Source: GCA-2728135 sp002728135 (GTDB lineage Bacteria; Pseudomonadota; Alphaproteobacteria; UBA828). Taken from it: a stretch of DNA of 64,000 nucleotides. The translations under genes and the position numbers were made by a program. The stretch covers positions 152,539 through 216,538 of the forward strand of contig CAXEND010000002.1 in the NCBI GenBank assembly GCA_963997635.1, in the 5' to 3' direction. Every line of letters begins with the position of its first letter. Within the stretch, counting starts at the first letter, position 1. Below are positions 52,034 to 61,830 of the stretch, piece by piece. The notes beneath the pieces were generated by a model. It worked only from the letters and a program-made list of their open reading frames with translations, ran no database searches and was not told the origin of the DNA.

Positions 52034-53836
52034 TTATCGTCTGCCAAAGAGCTTTTCAATATCACCCAAAGCGAGCTCAATATAAGTTGGACGCCCATGA
52101 TTACACTGTCCACTATTAGGTGTTGCTTCCATTTGTCGGAGTAACTGGTTCATCTCATGATTATTTAATAACCTTCCTGCTCTGACACTGCTGTGACACG
52201 CCATAGATGCACATATTTCATATAATCTTTCTATCAATGTATCTCTAGCACCAAGATAAGAAAAATTATCAACAATATCTTGGACTAATCCTTTAATATT
52301 ACCCTCACCTAATATTGCAGGAACCTCTCTAACGAGTACAGTTCCAGGCCCAAATGGTTCAATAATTAACCCCAGTGCCCCCAACTCCTTAACTCGATTG
52401 TCAATAAAATTTGCAGCCTCTGAACCTACTTCCACTACTTCTGGTATCAAAAGAATTTGAGATTTTACTGTTCCTTCTTCAAGCTCCTTCTTCATCCTTT
52501 CGTATACAATACGCTCGTGAGCAGCATGCTGATCAACAATTACAATACCATCAATAGTTTGCGACACAATATACGTGGCATGAACCTGTGCTCTGGCTGC
52601 ACCTAAAGGATAATCTTTTTCCTCTTGCTCATGAAAACCATCAAGATCATTTGTTCGTACCTCTGGATTATCTGATGATCTTGCTATTGGGTCAGTATTT
52701 ATTAGTTCTGACTGGGTTCTAAGATCTTTAGAACTAATTTTAGAGGTTTTGTTGATTACAGTATTTGTTTTTTCTCCTTCATTATTTTTTCCAAGAGAAC
52801 CAAAAACCCCTACCCCTCCGGCCATTGCTGTTCTGTGCCCTGCAGCAGATAGTGAGTGTCTTATTGACCCTACAACTAGGCCACGAATAGTTCCTATATT
52901 GCTAAAGCGAACTTCTGCTTTTGTTGGATGTACATTGACATCTAAAAGGTGAGATGGAACTTCTAAAAAAAGAGCACAAACAGGATGCCTACCCGAAGGG
53001 ATAAGGTCACGATAGGCACCTCTTAGGGCACCATTTAACATTTTATCATGTACAGGTCTTTTGTTTACGAAGAGATATTGATGCTGAGAAGTTGAGCGAT
53101 TGTAGGATGGAAATCCAATATAACCATTTAATTTTATTCCTTCACGCTCAGATTTTAATACCAGATTATTTTTACGAAAATCATTTCCAACAACACGAGA
53201 CAGTCGGGTTAAACGACCTTCATCAACTGATAGCTCTGAAGATAAGTTGAATAACTGACGTCCGTTTAATGTCAATCTAAAGTCTATATCTGGCCGAGCC
53301 ATAGACAGCCGAACAACAACATCAGTGATATGGCCATTTTCAGTTTTTGGTGTTTTCATAAATTTAAGTCTTGCTGGGGTTGCAAAAAATATGTCTCTCA
53401 CTAGCACGTCTGTTCCTACTGCCCTTGCTGCTGGTTCAATAGGTAATACATCACCGCCATTAACATTTATTCGCCAAGCTTGCTGACTATTTTTAACTCT
53501 AGAAATTATTGCCATTCTGGCTATTGAGCCAATAGATGGGAGAGCTTCTCCCCGGAACCCCAAGGTATCTATTTCAGATAGTGTAGTATAGTTTTGTATT
53601 TTAGAAGTTGCATGACGTTCAATTGCCAGAGGTAATTCTTCACGATTAATTCCCGAACCATCGTCTGACACCCGGATTAACGCCTGCCCTCCTTCCTCAA
53701 TGAAGATTTCAATTCGACGTGCTCCAGAATCAATAGAGTTTTCTATAAGTTCCTTAACTACTGATGCTGGACGCTCGACAACCTCACCTGCAGCAATACG
53801 ATTTACCAACCCTTCCGGAAGCCGACGAATTTTCAT
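52034..53836 (-). CDS. mutL: DNA mismatch repair protein MutL
   Basis: Links MutS mismatch recognition to strand removal. 600 residues. GHKL ATPase motifs are ELIENSIDSGA (29-39), SDDGSGI (57-63) and LGFRGEALPSI (92-102). The C-terminal endonuclease motif is DQHAAHERIVYE (435-446, fitting DQHAx2Ex4E), and the metal-site partner is QCNHGRPT (577-584). MutL therefore probably nicks DNA itself and no MutH is needed. The linker (about 345-415) is low-complexity. The start overlaps the pgi stop (ATGA). Confidence 0.96.
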   Translation of the reverse strand: MKIRRLPEGLVNRIAAGEVVERPASVVKELIENSIDSGARRIEIFIEEGGQALIRVSDDGSGINREELPLAIERHATSKIQNYTTLSEIDTLGFRGEALPSIGSIARMAIISRVKNSQQAWRINVNGGDVLPIEPAARAVGTDVLVRDIFFATPARLKFMKTPKTENGHITDVVVRLSMARPDIDFRLTLNGRQLFNLSSELSVDEGRLTRLSRVVGNDFRKNNLVLKSEREGIKLNGYIGFPSYNRSTSQHQYLFVNKRPVHDKMLNGALRGAYRDLIPSGRHPVCALFLEVPSHLLDVNVHPTKAEVRFSNIGTIRGLVVGSIRHSLSAAGHRTAMAGGVGVFGSLGKNNEGEKTNTVINKTSKISSKDLRTQSELINTDPIARSSDNPEVRTNDLDGFHEQEEKDYPLGAARAQVHATYIVSQTIDGIVIVDQHAAHERIVYERMKKELEEGTVKSQILLIPEVVEVGSEAANFIDNRVKELGALGLIIEPFGPGTVLVREVPAILGEGNIKGLVQDIVDNFSYLGARDTLIERLYEICASMACHSSVRAGRLLNNHEMNQLLRQMEATPNSGQCNHGRPTYIELALGDIEKLFGRR

Positions 53837-55116
53837 TTTAATACCCGAGCCATATTCCTTGCCGATGTAACTTTTACGCGTTCCACTGCAGGCTGATTAA
53901 ATGCATTTACTCCAAGCATTTCAGCTGCAATAACCGTTTCTAGCATATAATGCATCATTAATTCTCCAATTAGATAATCATCTAAACCTGATAAAAGAAT
54001 CTTGCGAACAGGCATGCCTTGAGAAATCAAGGCCTCTATAGTTGCTTCAGCCATAGCATTATTTAGACTTGCCATTCCCTTATCAGCTAGCCATGGCATA
54101 CCAGCAACTTGAGCCAATTTATTGGATACATTAAATTTTTTATCAGAAGAATCCATACATATAATTGTAAATAATTTATCTCTAGGGCCATCAAGATAAA
54201 GCTGGAGCTGACTATGTTGGTCTGCAGAACCACTTGCAACTAAAGGAGTCATACCTAGTCCGTCTTTACCTAAGGATTCTGCCCAAAGTTGTCTATGCCA
54301 TAGGGTAAAAGTTTTGAGTCTATCAATATATGGCATCATGACATTAATATTTATTCCGAATCTAGCTAAGACAACAGAAGCTGCTGCTGCAAAAAAAGGC
54401 GTATTATCTTCGGCGGTTTCTATATCAAAGAATCTATTTAAAATATTTTGTGCACCTCTACGAACTGCTCTGATATCAATACCTGCATAAGCGGCAGGGA
54501 TAAGCCCCACAGAAGACATTACCGAAAAACGTCCAACTAAATTTGGATCATGATCAATTACCTTAATATTATATTCTCTTGCAACTCTCCTGAGTGGATT
54601 GTCCCCTGGAGCTGATATAAAAATAAAATTATCAACTGGAGCATCAGATAGAATTAGAAGCATTTGCATAGTAGTTTCTAATGTACTACCAGATTTTGAA
54701 ATCACTAAAAAACCAGTTTTTTCTAGCGGACAGCCTCTTAATGCCATTTCAAAAGTTAAAGGATCTGAAGCATCAACAAAAATGGGTGATTTATGAGAAG
54801 AATATATATCTGACGATTCTACTAATGCTCTCGCCCCTAAACTTGAACCACCCACACCAAAAACAATTAGCCTTTCAAATTTATTCCTAAACTTTTCTGC
54901 AATAAATTCTATTTCCTCAAGATCAGCCGAAGACATGGGTAAAGTTAAAAAAGGCATTGAGCCTGATAATTTTGCAGTATTAATTTTATCAATCAAACTT
55001 TGTAGCTTAGATTTTTCTTGACCAAAGACTGATTCATCTATCCCACTTTTTTCAAGCGACAGTTTGAACGTTTGTGTAATTTTATTTATATCTTCCATCA
55101 ATTTATTCTGAATCAA
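53833..55116 (-). CDS. pgi: Glucose-6-phosphate isomerase, short form
   Basis: Interconverts glucose-6-phosphate and fructose-6-phosphate. 427 residues, shorter than the ~550-residue E. coli enzyme. Phosphosugar-binding signatures are IVFGVGGSSLGARAL (about 84-98), FLVISKSGSTLETTMQML (about 135-152), DPNLVGRFSVMSSVGLIPAAYAGID (about 194-218) and MLGVNAFNQPAVERVK near the end. The catalytic Glu/His/Lys set appears kept. It forms an operon with mutL and lies downstream of the M16 pair. Confidence 0.93.
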   Translation of the reverse strand: MIQNKLMEDINKITQTFKLSLEKSGIDESVFGQEKSKLQSLIDKINTAKLSGSMPFLTLPMSSADLEEIEFIAEKFRNKFERLIVFGVGGSSLGARALVESSDIYSSHKSPIFVDASDPLTFEMALRGCPLEKTGFLVISKSGSTLETTMQMLLILSDAPVDNFIFISAPGDNPLRRVAREYNIKVIDHDPNLVGRFSVMSSVGLIPAAYAGIDIRAVRRGAQNILNRFFDIETAEDNTPFFAAAASVVLARFGININVMMPYIDRLKTFTLWHRQLWAESLGKDGLGMTPLVASGSADQHSQLQLYLDGPRDKLFTIICMDSSDKKFNVSNKLAQVAGMPWLADKGMASLNNAMAEATIEALISQGMPVRKILLSGLDDYLIGELMMHYMLETVIAAEMLGVNAFNQPAVERVKVTSARNMARVLK

Positions 55117-55189
55117 ACCTTATTTGTTTTATTTGCAAAATACTCTATCTAGAGCAACTAAAGGTAATAAAAACACTAATTAATATATT

Positions 55190-56524
55190 TTACTTATATG
55201 ATGTCAGACCTTTTGGTGAACCAACAATAACTGTTACCATTTTATTTTGATTGAGTAACTGCTTTGCAATAGACCTGACATCCGTAACAGTAATATTCTC
55301 AATATAACTGTTACGCCTTTCAAGATAATCATGGTTTAAACCCTGAAACTGCATGCTTAAAAGGATCTGGGCTACAGATGATGACGTATCAAATTTCAAT
55401 GGAAAAGAACCTGTTATTGCTCTCTTGGCACTAGAAAGTTCCTCTTTGGTTATTCCATTTTTGGCCATTAAACTTAATTCTTTTTTTATAATGTCAATAG
55501 AATTTGACATTGCATCGTTCCTAGTTGCAACTCCACCAACGATTAATCCGATGCTATCAAGTGTATGGAGATAACTATAAACAGAGTAAGCTAACCCACG
55601 CTTTTCTCTCACTTCCTTGTATAACCTAGATGTAAATCCACTTCCTCCCAAGATATAGTTCATAACATAAGCAGCATAAAAATCTTTGTGAACTCTTGGA
55701 ATGCCAGGAAAGCCAAAGACAGCAATACTTTGAGGAATATCTAAATTAATAACGTCGAAATGAGGCTCTAGATTAAATTTAACTTCAGGAAGACTAAAAG
55801 ATAATGAATTAGAAGGTAAAGTTTTTAGAGCAGAATCAACTAAACTTGCGATTTCTTCTGGCTCAACATCTCCTGATGCTCCAATAAATATATTATCCTG
55901 AGCAAAACGACCTCTGATAAAGTCTTCAAGGTCCTTTTTTTGTATTGATAGGATACTCTTAGTATTCCCTTCTAAAGGTCTTGAGAAAGGATGATCTCCA
56001 AGCATAGCCTTATACCATGACTTAATGGCCACAGAATTTGGTTGTTTCTCACCTGTTGCAATCTTACTAAGAATTTGTTCGCGAACACGTTCCTTTGCCT
56101 CTTTATCAAAACGAGGTTGTGTCAGTGCGAGGCCCATTAATTTAAATGCTTCTTTTCTATTTTGAGACAATGTTCTTAATGATATTGAAGTTATATCCCT
56201 TCCCGGAATAAAATTTAAGTGAATGGCATTATCAGTTACCTTCTTCTGGAAACTTTGGGAATCCATTTTACCTGCACCTTCATCTAAAAGATTAGTAGCA
56301 AAGTATGACAAACCTTCTTTCCCAATAGGATCTGATGCACTCCCACCCCTAAAGCCAATACTTAGTGATATAACTGGAACAGACAACTCGCGAAGATACC
56401 AAATTTCAAATCCTTCAGCGGTAATTATACGCTCTACAGAGGCTGCTTTAGATTCATGAACAGTAAAACAGCCACAAACAAGTATTATACAGAATCCTAT
56501 AAATCTAATTATTTTTGATTGCAT
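55190..56524 (-). CDS. Exported M16-family protein without a zinc site
   Basis: M16/insulinase-fold protein of 444 residues with an N-terminal signal (IIRFIGFCIILVCGCFTVHESKAAS). At the place of the HxxEH zinc motif it reads GLSYFATNLLDEG, so both His and Glu ligands are lost (Tyr74, Thr77, Asn78). The C-terminal half keeps the substrate-groove Gly-rich part with SGFTSRLYKEVREKRGLAYSV. It is therefore most likely the inactive partner of the active M16 protein encoded just upstream (20-base overlap), like the alpha/beta arrangement of processing peptidases. Confidence 0.9.
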   Translation of the reverse strand: MQSKIIRFIGFCIILVCGCFTVHESKAASVERIITAEGFEIWYLRELSVPVISLSIGFRGGSASDPIGKEGLSYFATNLLDEGAGKMDSQSFQKKVTDNAIHLNFIPGRDITSISLRTLSQNRKEAFKLMGLALTQPRFDKEAKERVREQILSKIATGEKQPNSVAIKSWYKAMLGDHPFSRPLEGNTKSILSIQKKDLEDFIRGRFAQDNIFIGASGDVEPEEIASLVDSALKTLPSNSLSFSLPEVKFNLEPHFDVINLDIPQSIAVFGFPGIPRVHKDFYAAYVMNYILGGSGFTSRLYKEVREKRGLAYSVYSYLHTLDSIGLIVGGVATRNDAMSNSIDIIKKELSLMAKNGITKEELSSAKRAITGSFPLKFDTSSSVAQILLSMQFQGLNHDYLERRNSYIENITVTDVRSIAKQLLNQNKMVTVIVGSPKGLTSYK

Positions 56525-57878
56525 TGTAATTTTCTTTTTCTGGAATCAGAATACCTGTTACTGATTTATCAGCATTTAGAACATAATTTGCTGCATTCAT
56601 AATTTCATCAGCTGTCACTGAATCTATTTTCTTACTCCAATTTTCCACATCATTTACACTCATGCCTATAGATAATGCGGAACCAAAAATTTTAGCTACC
56701 CCTGAAGGGTTATCTAAAGAATATAATAAGTTCGCTGCCATACGTCCCTTAGCTGCTTTAATTCGTGAATCCTCAAAACCATCTTTTAAACTTTCTGCTA
56801 TAATCTCATCTAATGCAATTTCTGCTTCACTAATACTAACTTTCTCCTTCAGTGATAAATAAATTGCAAAGGTTGTATTATCTAACGACATTGGGTTATA
56901 TGATGTACCAGCCCAAGTGGCTAATTTTCTTTTAACCACCATTTCTTGGTACAATATACTAGTAATCTTTCCACCTAGTACTTCAGAAAAAACCTCAAGT
57001 GGGAATGAATAAGATCGATCCTCTGAAACATAGCTCGGTGCCAAATAGAAACGAAAAATACTTGGTTGGGCTAATTGTGGAGATTTAAATAAAACTCGGC
57101 GTGGGGAAACATGCTTAGGTTCCTTCAAACGTATACGTTCCTCAATTTCACTGGGTTGTATAGATCCATAATGCTGTTTTGCTAATGTTAGGACGTCTTC
57201 AACATCTATATCACCAGCTACAACTAAGGTCGCGTTATTTGGAAAGTAATATTTATTATAAAAAGTCAAAACGTCATGCAAATTTAGTTCTTTTATTTCA
57301 TTTTCCCAACCTATTACCGGTGTACCGTAGGGATGACGAAGAAACAATGCTCTATACATCTGTTCCATAAGAATCGAGCTAGGCACATTAGAAACTCTAG
57401 AACTTCGCTCTTCTAAAACGATATCTCGTTCAAGCAAGACATCATCTTCTGTCAAAGATAAATTACGCATACGGTCAGCTTCTAACTCCATAACAAGTGG
57501 AAGATACTGTTTTGAAATTCGTTGGAAATATCCTGTATAATCGGATGAAGTAAATGCGTTCTCACGTCCACCATTCAGTGCAACTAGTCTTGAGAAGGTA
57601 TCATCTGGAAAGTTATTCGTACCTTTAAACATTAAATGTTCTAGTAAATGAGATAAGCCTGATTTCCCTATTGGATCATCTCCGGCACCAATGTGATACC
57701 AAACCATGTGAACAACAATTGGGGACCGACGATTGGGGATCGTAACTATATTCATTCCATTATCAAGCTGATGATAAGTAGCATTGAAAGTAGAATTTTT
57801 AATGTCTTCACAATAGCTTTGACTGGAATGAAGAAAAATTAAAGAACAAAGAATTAAACAAAATCTTATAAGTGTCAT
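56505..57878 (-). CDS. Exported active M16 zinc protease
   Basis: M16 metallopeptidase of 457 residues with a signal peptide (LIRFCLILCSLIFLHSSQSYC; a Cys at 23 could be a lipidation site, but the box is poor). The zinc motif is HLLEH (His77, Glu80, His81) in SGLSHLLEHLMFKGT, and the distal ligand is Glu157 in ERDIVLEERSS. It overlaps the inactive partner by 20 bases, which suggests a fixed 1:1 heterodimer in the periplasm. The substrate is unknown; it may degrade exported or signal-derived peptides. Confidence 0.93.
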   Translation of the reverse strand: MTLIRFCLILCSLIFLHSSQSYCEDIKNSTFNATYHQLDNGMNIVTIPNRRSPIVVHMVWYHIGAGDDPIGKSGLSHLLEHLMFKGTNNFPDDTFSRLVALNGGRENAFTSSDYTGYFQRISKQYLPLVMELEADRMRNLSLTEDDVLLERDIVLEERSSRVSNVPSSILMEQMYRALFLRHPYGTPVIGWENEIKELNLHDVLTFYNKYYFPNNATLVVAGDIDVEDVLTLAKQHYGSIQPSEIEERIRLKEPKHVSPRRVLFKSPQLAQPSIFRFYLAPSYVSEDRSYSFPLEVFSEVLGGKITSILYQEMVVKRKLATWAGTSYNPMSLDNTTFAIYLSLKEKVSISEAEIALDEIIAESLKDGFEDSRIKAAKGRMAANLLYSLDNPSGVAKIFGSALSIGMSVNDVENWSKKIDSVTADEIMNAANYVLNADKSVTGILIPEKENYNAIKNN

Positions 57879-57900
57879 AGGAAGCTCTTTTTCCTATTAT

Positions 57901-58443
57901 TTAAAATAAATCTTCAAGCAGAGATTTCTCTGCCTCACGCGTTTTTTCAAGCTGACCTTCATTAGGAGGTTTTCCTAGCACTTCGTTTTCACGTAACCTA
58001 TCAGCTTCTGCTCCTGCATCAATTATACTTTCTTCTGCTGAATCTTTCTCCCAAAATTTTATGGACTGAAAAAACCCTTCCTCATCTTCCTCATAAATAG
58101 AAAACCTTTTCTCAATTTCTTCACGAATATTAGGGTCTGGATTTAATGCATTTGCTCCTGTAAGGATAGCCTGTTCTCCTGCTGAGGGCTCTACTGCAAT
58201 ATTTTTAGTTTTTCCAAATAACTCATCTGCCGCCACATCTCTAACGGCTCTTTCTCCAGGTCGTTCCGCACCTGGGCGGGGGGGTCTGAGAGAATAATCT
58301 GGAGGCACTGCAAGCGGCGAATGAGAAACAACCGCAAATTCATCTGGCGATTCTTTTTTACCGAGTCCTAGCGGTCCATCTCCACCGCATGCGTTAAGAC
58401 TGACTATAATAATTGCTAGAACATACCAGCGCAGATTACTCAA
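57901..58443 (-). CDS. DUF3035-family lipoprotein
   Basis: Predicted outer-membrane lipoprotein of 180 residues. The signal ends in the lipobox LNAC (16-19), followed by GGDGPLGLGKKESPDEFAVV. The DUF3035 core, SPLAVPPDYSLRPPRPGAERP (about 43-63), is proline-rich. The rest is acidic and probably unstructured. Function is unknown. It sits directly upstream of the M16 protease pair and downstream of lspA, the gene for the signal peptidase that would process it. Confidence 0.88.
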   Translation of the reverse strand: MSNLRWYVLAIIIVSLNACGGDGPLGLGKKESPDEFAVVSHSPLAVPPDYSLRPPRPGAERPGERAVRDVAADELFGKTKNIAVEPSAGEQAILTGANALNPDPNIREEIEKRFSIYEEDEEGFFQSIKFWEKDSAEESIIDAGAEADRLRENEVLGKPPNEGQLEKTREAEKSLLEDLF

Positions 58444-58488
58444 AGCTCAAAACCTCCTTATAAAATAAAAATATAAATATATTTCTCA

Positions 58489-58965
58489 TTATTTATATTT
58501 ATTTTGTTTTTGTGGCCGGAGCAAGTTATGAATAAACAGTAAAAATAACCCACTTGTAATAAATGCGTCAGCTAAATTGAATGCTGGCCAATGCCACGAA
58601 CCAACATAAAAATCTATAAAATCTATAACCCATCCCTGGCGAAGTCTATCAATAACATTTCCAAGGGCACCACCAATTACTAAACCAATGTAAAAAGAGG
58701 AGAATTTGTATCGCTGTTTACGTAGCCAAAATATTAATACAATAGATACAGTTATAGCAAAAAATGATATTAGCCAACGCCCTATATCTCCTGATTCTTG
58801 GAAAAAACCAAAGCTTATTCCTCGATTTTCCACTGGTGTAAAACTAAGAAAACTAAAGACATTTAGAGTTGTTGTGGGCTCCCATAGATATGAAATGGCA
58901 ATTAATTTTGTAATTTGATCTATTAAAATAGTAATTAAAACGATAAACAGGCCAAACAAAAACAT
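58489..58965 (-). CDS. lspA: Lipoprotein signal peptidase
   Basis: Aspartic membrane peptidase II that cuts prolipoprotein signals. 158 residues with four membrane helices. The conserved set is GGALGNVIDRLRQGWVIDFIDFY (about 98-120) and WPAFNLADAFI (about 126-136). By alignment with the Pseudomonas enzyme the catalytic dyad is the Asp of VIDF and the Asp of NLAD. ATG 58965 is preferred to the TTG just before it. It is located between ileS (34 bases) and the DUF3035 lipoprotein gene, a common ileS-lspA pairing. Confidence 0.95.
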   Translation of the reverse strand: MFLFGLFIVLITILIDQITKLIAISYLWEPTTTLNVFSFLSFTPVENRGISFGFFQESGDIGRWLISFFAITVSIVLIFWLRKQRYKFSSFYIGLVIGGALGNVIDRLRQGWVIDFIDFYVGSWHWPAFNLADAFITSGLFLLFIHNLLRPQKQNKYK

Positions 58966-59001
58966 CAATTTTTCTTTACAATATGTTTAAGGAACAAAGA
59001 T

Positions 59002-61830
59002 TTAGACATTTTTTTCTTCAACTACACCTGAGCACCTCTTGCAAAGACCCGTCTGAGAATCCATGCTATTAATACTGGAATAACGCCAGCACCTTGGACA
59101 TTTGCTCCCTTCAGCAAAAGCTGTAGAAACAGCTACTCCAGATAAATCATTCATTGAGAATGCTCCCTCAGGTGGATCACCACTACAAAACTTAGCTCCT
59201 GACGTAATGAAAATTTCATCTAAATCTAGGCTAGAAAATAGTGACTGATACTCTTCGCTTGCCCAAATAAAAGGCTTAGCCTCTAAACTTGATCCAATTC
59301 TCTTTTCAGATCTTTCTAGCTCCAGAGCACCTGTGACAACCCTTCTGACTTCCCTGATTTTTTCCCATCTACTTGATAGGTTATCATTTTCCCATTCCAA
59401 AGGTATCACCGGAAATTCCCTAAAGTGAACACTTTCATCTGAGCTAGGGAAACGAGCTAACCAAGCTTCTTCAGAAGTAAAACAAAGTATTGGTGCCAGC
59501 CATGCGGTTAAACACAGAAAAAGCTTATCTAATACGGTCCTAGCTGAACGCCTGACTATGTTATCCAAGCTCTCACAGTACAATGTATCCTTACGGATAT
59601 CAAAATAAAAAGCAGAAAGTTCGACCGCACAAAAATTATGTATGGCAGTAAAAATAGAGTGAAATTCATAAGAATTAGCCCATTCCCGAATATCTTTATC
59701 AAGAGTGTAAAGTCTATGCAGGATCCACCTTTCAAGCTCTGGCATATCCTGAATATCTACCTCCTCAGATTCAGAATATTCTGCAAGATTACCTAATAAA
59801 TAACGTAAAGTATTTCTCAAGCGCCTGTAGCTATCTGCCTGATATTTCAATATCTCATCAGATATTCTAAGATCCTCAGAATAATCTGCACTAACAACCC
59901 ACAGCCTCAAGATATCAGCACCATATGTTTTCAAAACTTTTTCGGGTGATACTACATTTCCTAAAGATTTTGACATTTTTCGCCCACTACCATCCATGAC
60001 AAAGCCATGTGTTAAAACAGCCTCATATGGAGGTACACCCCTTGTTCCGCATGACTCTAGTAGAGAGCTATGAAACCAACCACGATGCTGATCTGAACCC
60101 TCTAAATATAGAGATGCAGGCCATTTCTGATCTTCTCTTTGCTCAAGAACAAATGCATGGCTTGATCCACTATCAAACCAAACATCAAGAATATCCATAA
60201 TTTGCTCAAAGTCATCGGGGTTTCTATCTGGACCGAGGAATTCAGAGGGATTTCTTTTAAGCCAGGCCTCAGCTCCCTCCTCTTCAAATGCTGCCGCAAT
60301 TCGATCAATTACTGCCGGATCTCTCAATGGCTTCCCATCTGATTTCCTTACAAATACAGTAATTGGAACACCCCAAAGCCTTTGACGAGAAACCACCCAG
60401 TCAGGTCTCGTCTCAATCATTGAACTTATTCTTCGTTCTCCTGAGTTTGGAATCCACTTTACATCACTTATACCTGAGAGGGCTTTTTCCCTTAGTGAAT
60501 TTTCTTCCATACTAATAAACCATTGTGGGGTATTGCGATATATCAATGGAGCTTTAGATCTCCAAGAGTGTGGGTAAGAGTGCACTAACTCACTGCTAGA
60601 TACTAAAGCACCAACCCCATCAAGAACATCCCTGACTTCTTCGTTTACTTTATAAACGTGTTTTTTTGCAAAAATGGGTACTGTTTCTAAATAGTTACCA
60701 TCTGGTCCTACTGTTTCTGGTATAGCAATTTTTGAAGAAGATATTTTATTGTATTGAATTACTGCATCATAATCTTCTATACCATGTCCTGGAGCCGTAT
60801 GGACAAAACCTGATCCCTGATCTAAGTTTACATGTTCCCCTTCTAATAAAAATACATCAAAATCATATCCACTTGCGCGTAAAGGATGAGCACAGACAGT
60901 TGTTTCAAATAATTTTCCAGGAATATCTCTTTTTAAGATTTTAAAATCTTCTATGCCAATTTCAGAACAAATCTTTGGTAATAACTCTTGAGCTAGAAAT
61001 AGTTTTTCTCCTTCTATAGCACCGCTAGACTCGCTAACAGAAATTACTTCAATAATTGCATATAAAAGACCTTTTCCAAAAGCTATCGCTCTATTTCCAG
61101 GAATTGTCCAAGGTGTAGTAGTCCATATTAGAATTGAGCCTTCCTCTATATCAATGATGTCAGTTTTAATGATAGGAAAACGCACCCAAATAGTTATAGA
61201 AGTATGATCGTGATATTCAATTTCTGCTTCTGCAAGGGCTGTCTTTTCGACTGGAGACCACATTACTGGCTTTGAACCTCTATAAAGTCCCCCATTCAGC
61301 AAAAATTTCCCTATTTCTCTGACTATTTGTGCTTCAGCCCTAAAACTCATTGTGCTGTAGTGATTTTCCCAGTCACCAATCACTCCAAGCCTTTGAAACT
61401 CTTTTTTTTGTACACCAATCCAGTGCTCCGCAAAAGCACGACACTCTGCTCGGAACTCAACGGGTAATATATCGTCCTTATCCTTACCCGATTTTCTATA
61501 TTTTTGTTCTATTTGCCATTCAATTGGTAATCCATGACAATCCCACCCTGGCACATAAATAGAGTCACGACCCATCATTTGTTGAGATCTCACAATTACG
61601 TCTTTTAGAATTTTATTAAGTGCATGCCCTATATGAAGATGTCCATTTGCGTATGGCGGTCCGTCATGTAAAACAAACTTTTCTCTGCCGGCTGATGCTT
61701 CACGAAGCTTCGAGTAAATATCAATCTCAGACCAACGCTTGAGAATATCAGGCTCTCTTTTTGGTAATTGAGCTTTCATAGGAAAATCAGTACGTGGTAA
61801 AAAGATTGTTTTGCTATAATCAACAGTCAT
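59002..61830 (-). CDS. ileS: Isoleucyl-tRNA synthetase
   Basis: Charges tRNA-Ile. 942 residues, class I synthetase. The HIGH motif is HIGH (66-69) in PYANGHLHIGHALNK, and KMSKS (618-622) in DGSGRKMSKSLGN. The editing CP1 domain lies between, with WTTTPWTIPGNRAIAFG. The C-terminal zinc finger has Cys pairs CPRC and CKRC near the end. Bacterial type I by its size and zinc finger. The start overlaps the ribF stop (ATGA). Confidence 0.98.
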   Translation of the reverse strand: MTVDYSKTIFLPRTDFPMKAQLPKREPDILKRWSEIDIYSKLREASAGREKFVLHDGPPYANGHLHIGHALNKILKDVIVRSQQMMGRDSIYVPGWDCHGLPIEWQIEQKYRKSGKDKDDILPVEFRAECRAFAEHWIGVQKKEFQRLGVIGDWENHYSTMSFRAEAQIVREIGKFLLNGGLYRGSKPVMWSPVEKTALAEAEIEYHDHTSITIWVRFPIIKTDIIDIEEGSILIWTTTPWTIPGNRAIAFGKGLLYAIIEVISVSESSGAIEGEKLFLAQELLPKICSEIGIEDFKILKRDIPGKLFETTVCAHPLRASGYDFDVFLLEGEHVNLDQGSGFVHTAPGHGIEDYDAVIQYNKISSSKIAIPETVGPDGNYLETVPIFAKKHVYKVNEEVRDVLDGVGALVSSSELVHSYPHSWRSKAPLIYRNTPQWFISMEENSLREKALSGISDVKWIPNSGERRISSMIETRPDWVVSRQRLWGVPITVFVRKSDGKPLRDPAVIDRIAAAFEEEGAEAWLKRNPSEFLGPDRNPDDFEQIMDILDVWFDSGSSHAFVLEQREDQKWPASLYLEGSDQHRGWFHSSLLESCGTRGVPPYEAVLTHGFVMDGSGRKMSKSLGNVVSPEKVLKTYGADILRLWVVSADYSEDLRISDEILKYQADSYRRLRNTLRYLLGNLAEYSESEEVDIQDMPELERWILHRLYTLDKDIREWANSYEFHSIFTAIHNFCAVELSAFYFDIRKDTLYCESLDNIVRRSARTVLDKLFLCLTAWLAPILCFTSEEAWLARFPSSDESVHFREFPVIPLEWENDNLSSRWEKIREVRRVVTGALELERSEKRIGSSLEAKPFIWASEEYQSLFSSLDLDEIFITSGAKFCSGDPPEGAFSMNDLSGVAVSTAFAEGSKCPRCWRYSSINSMDSQTGLCKRCSGVVEEKNV

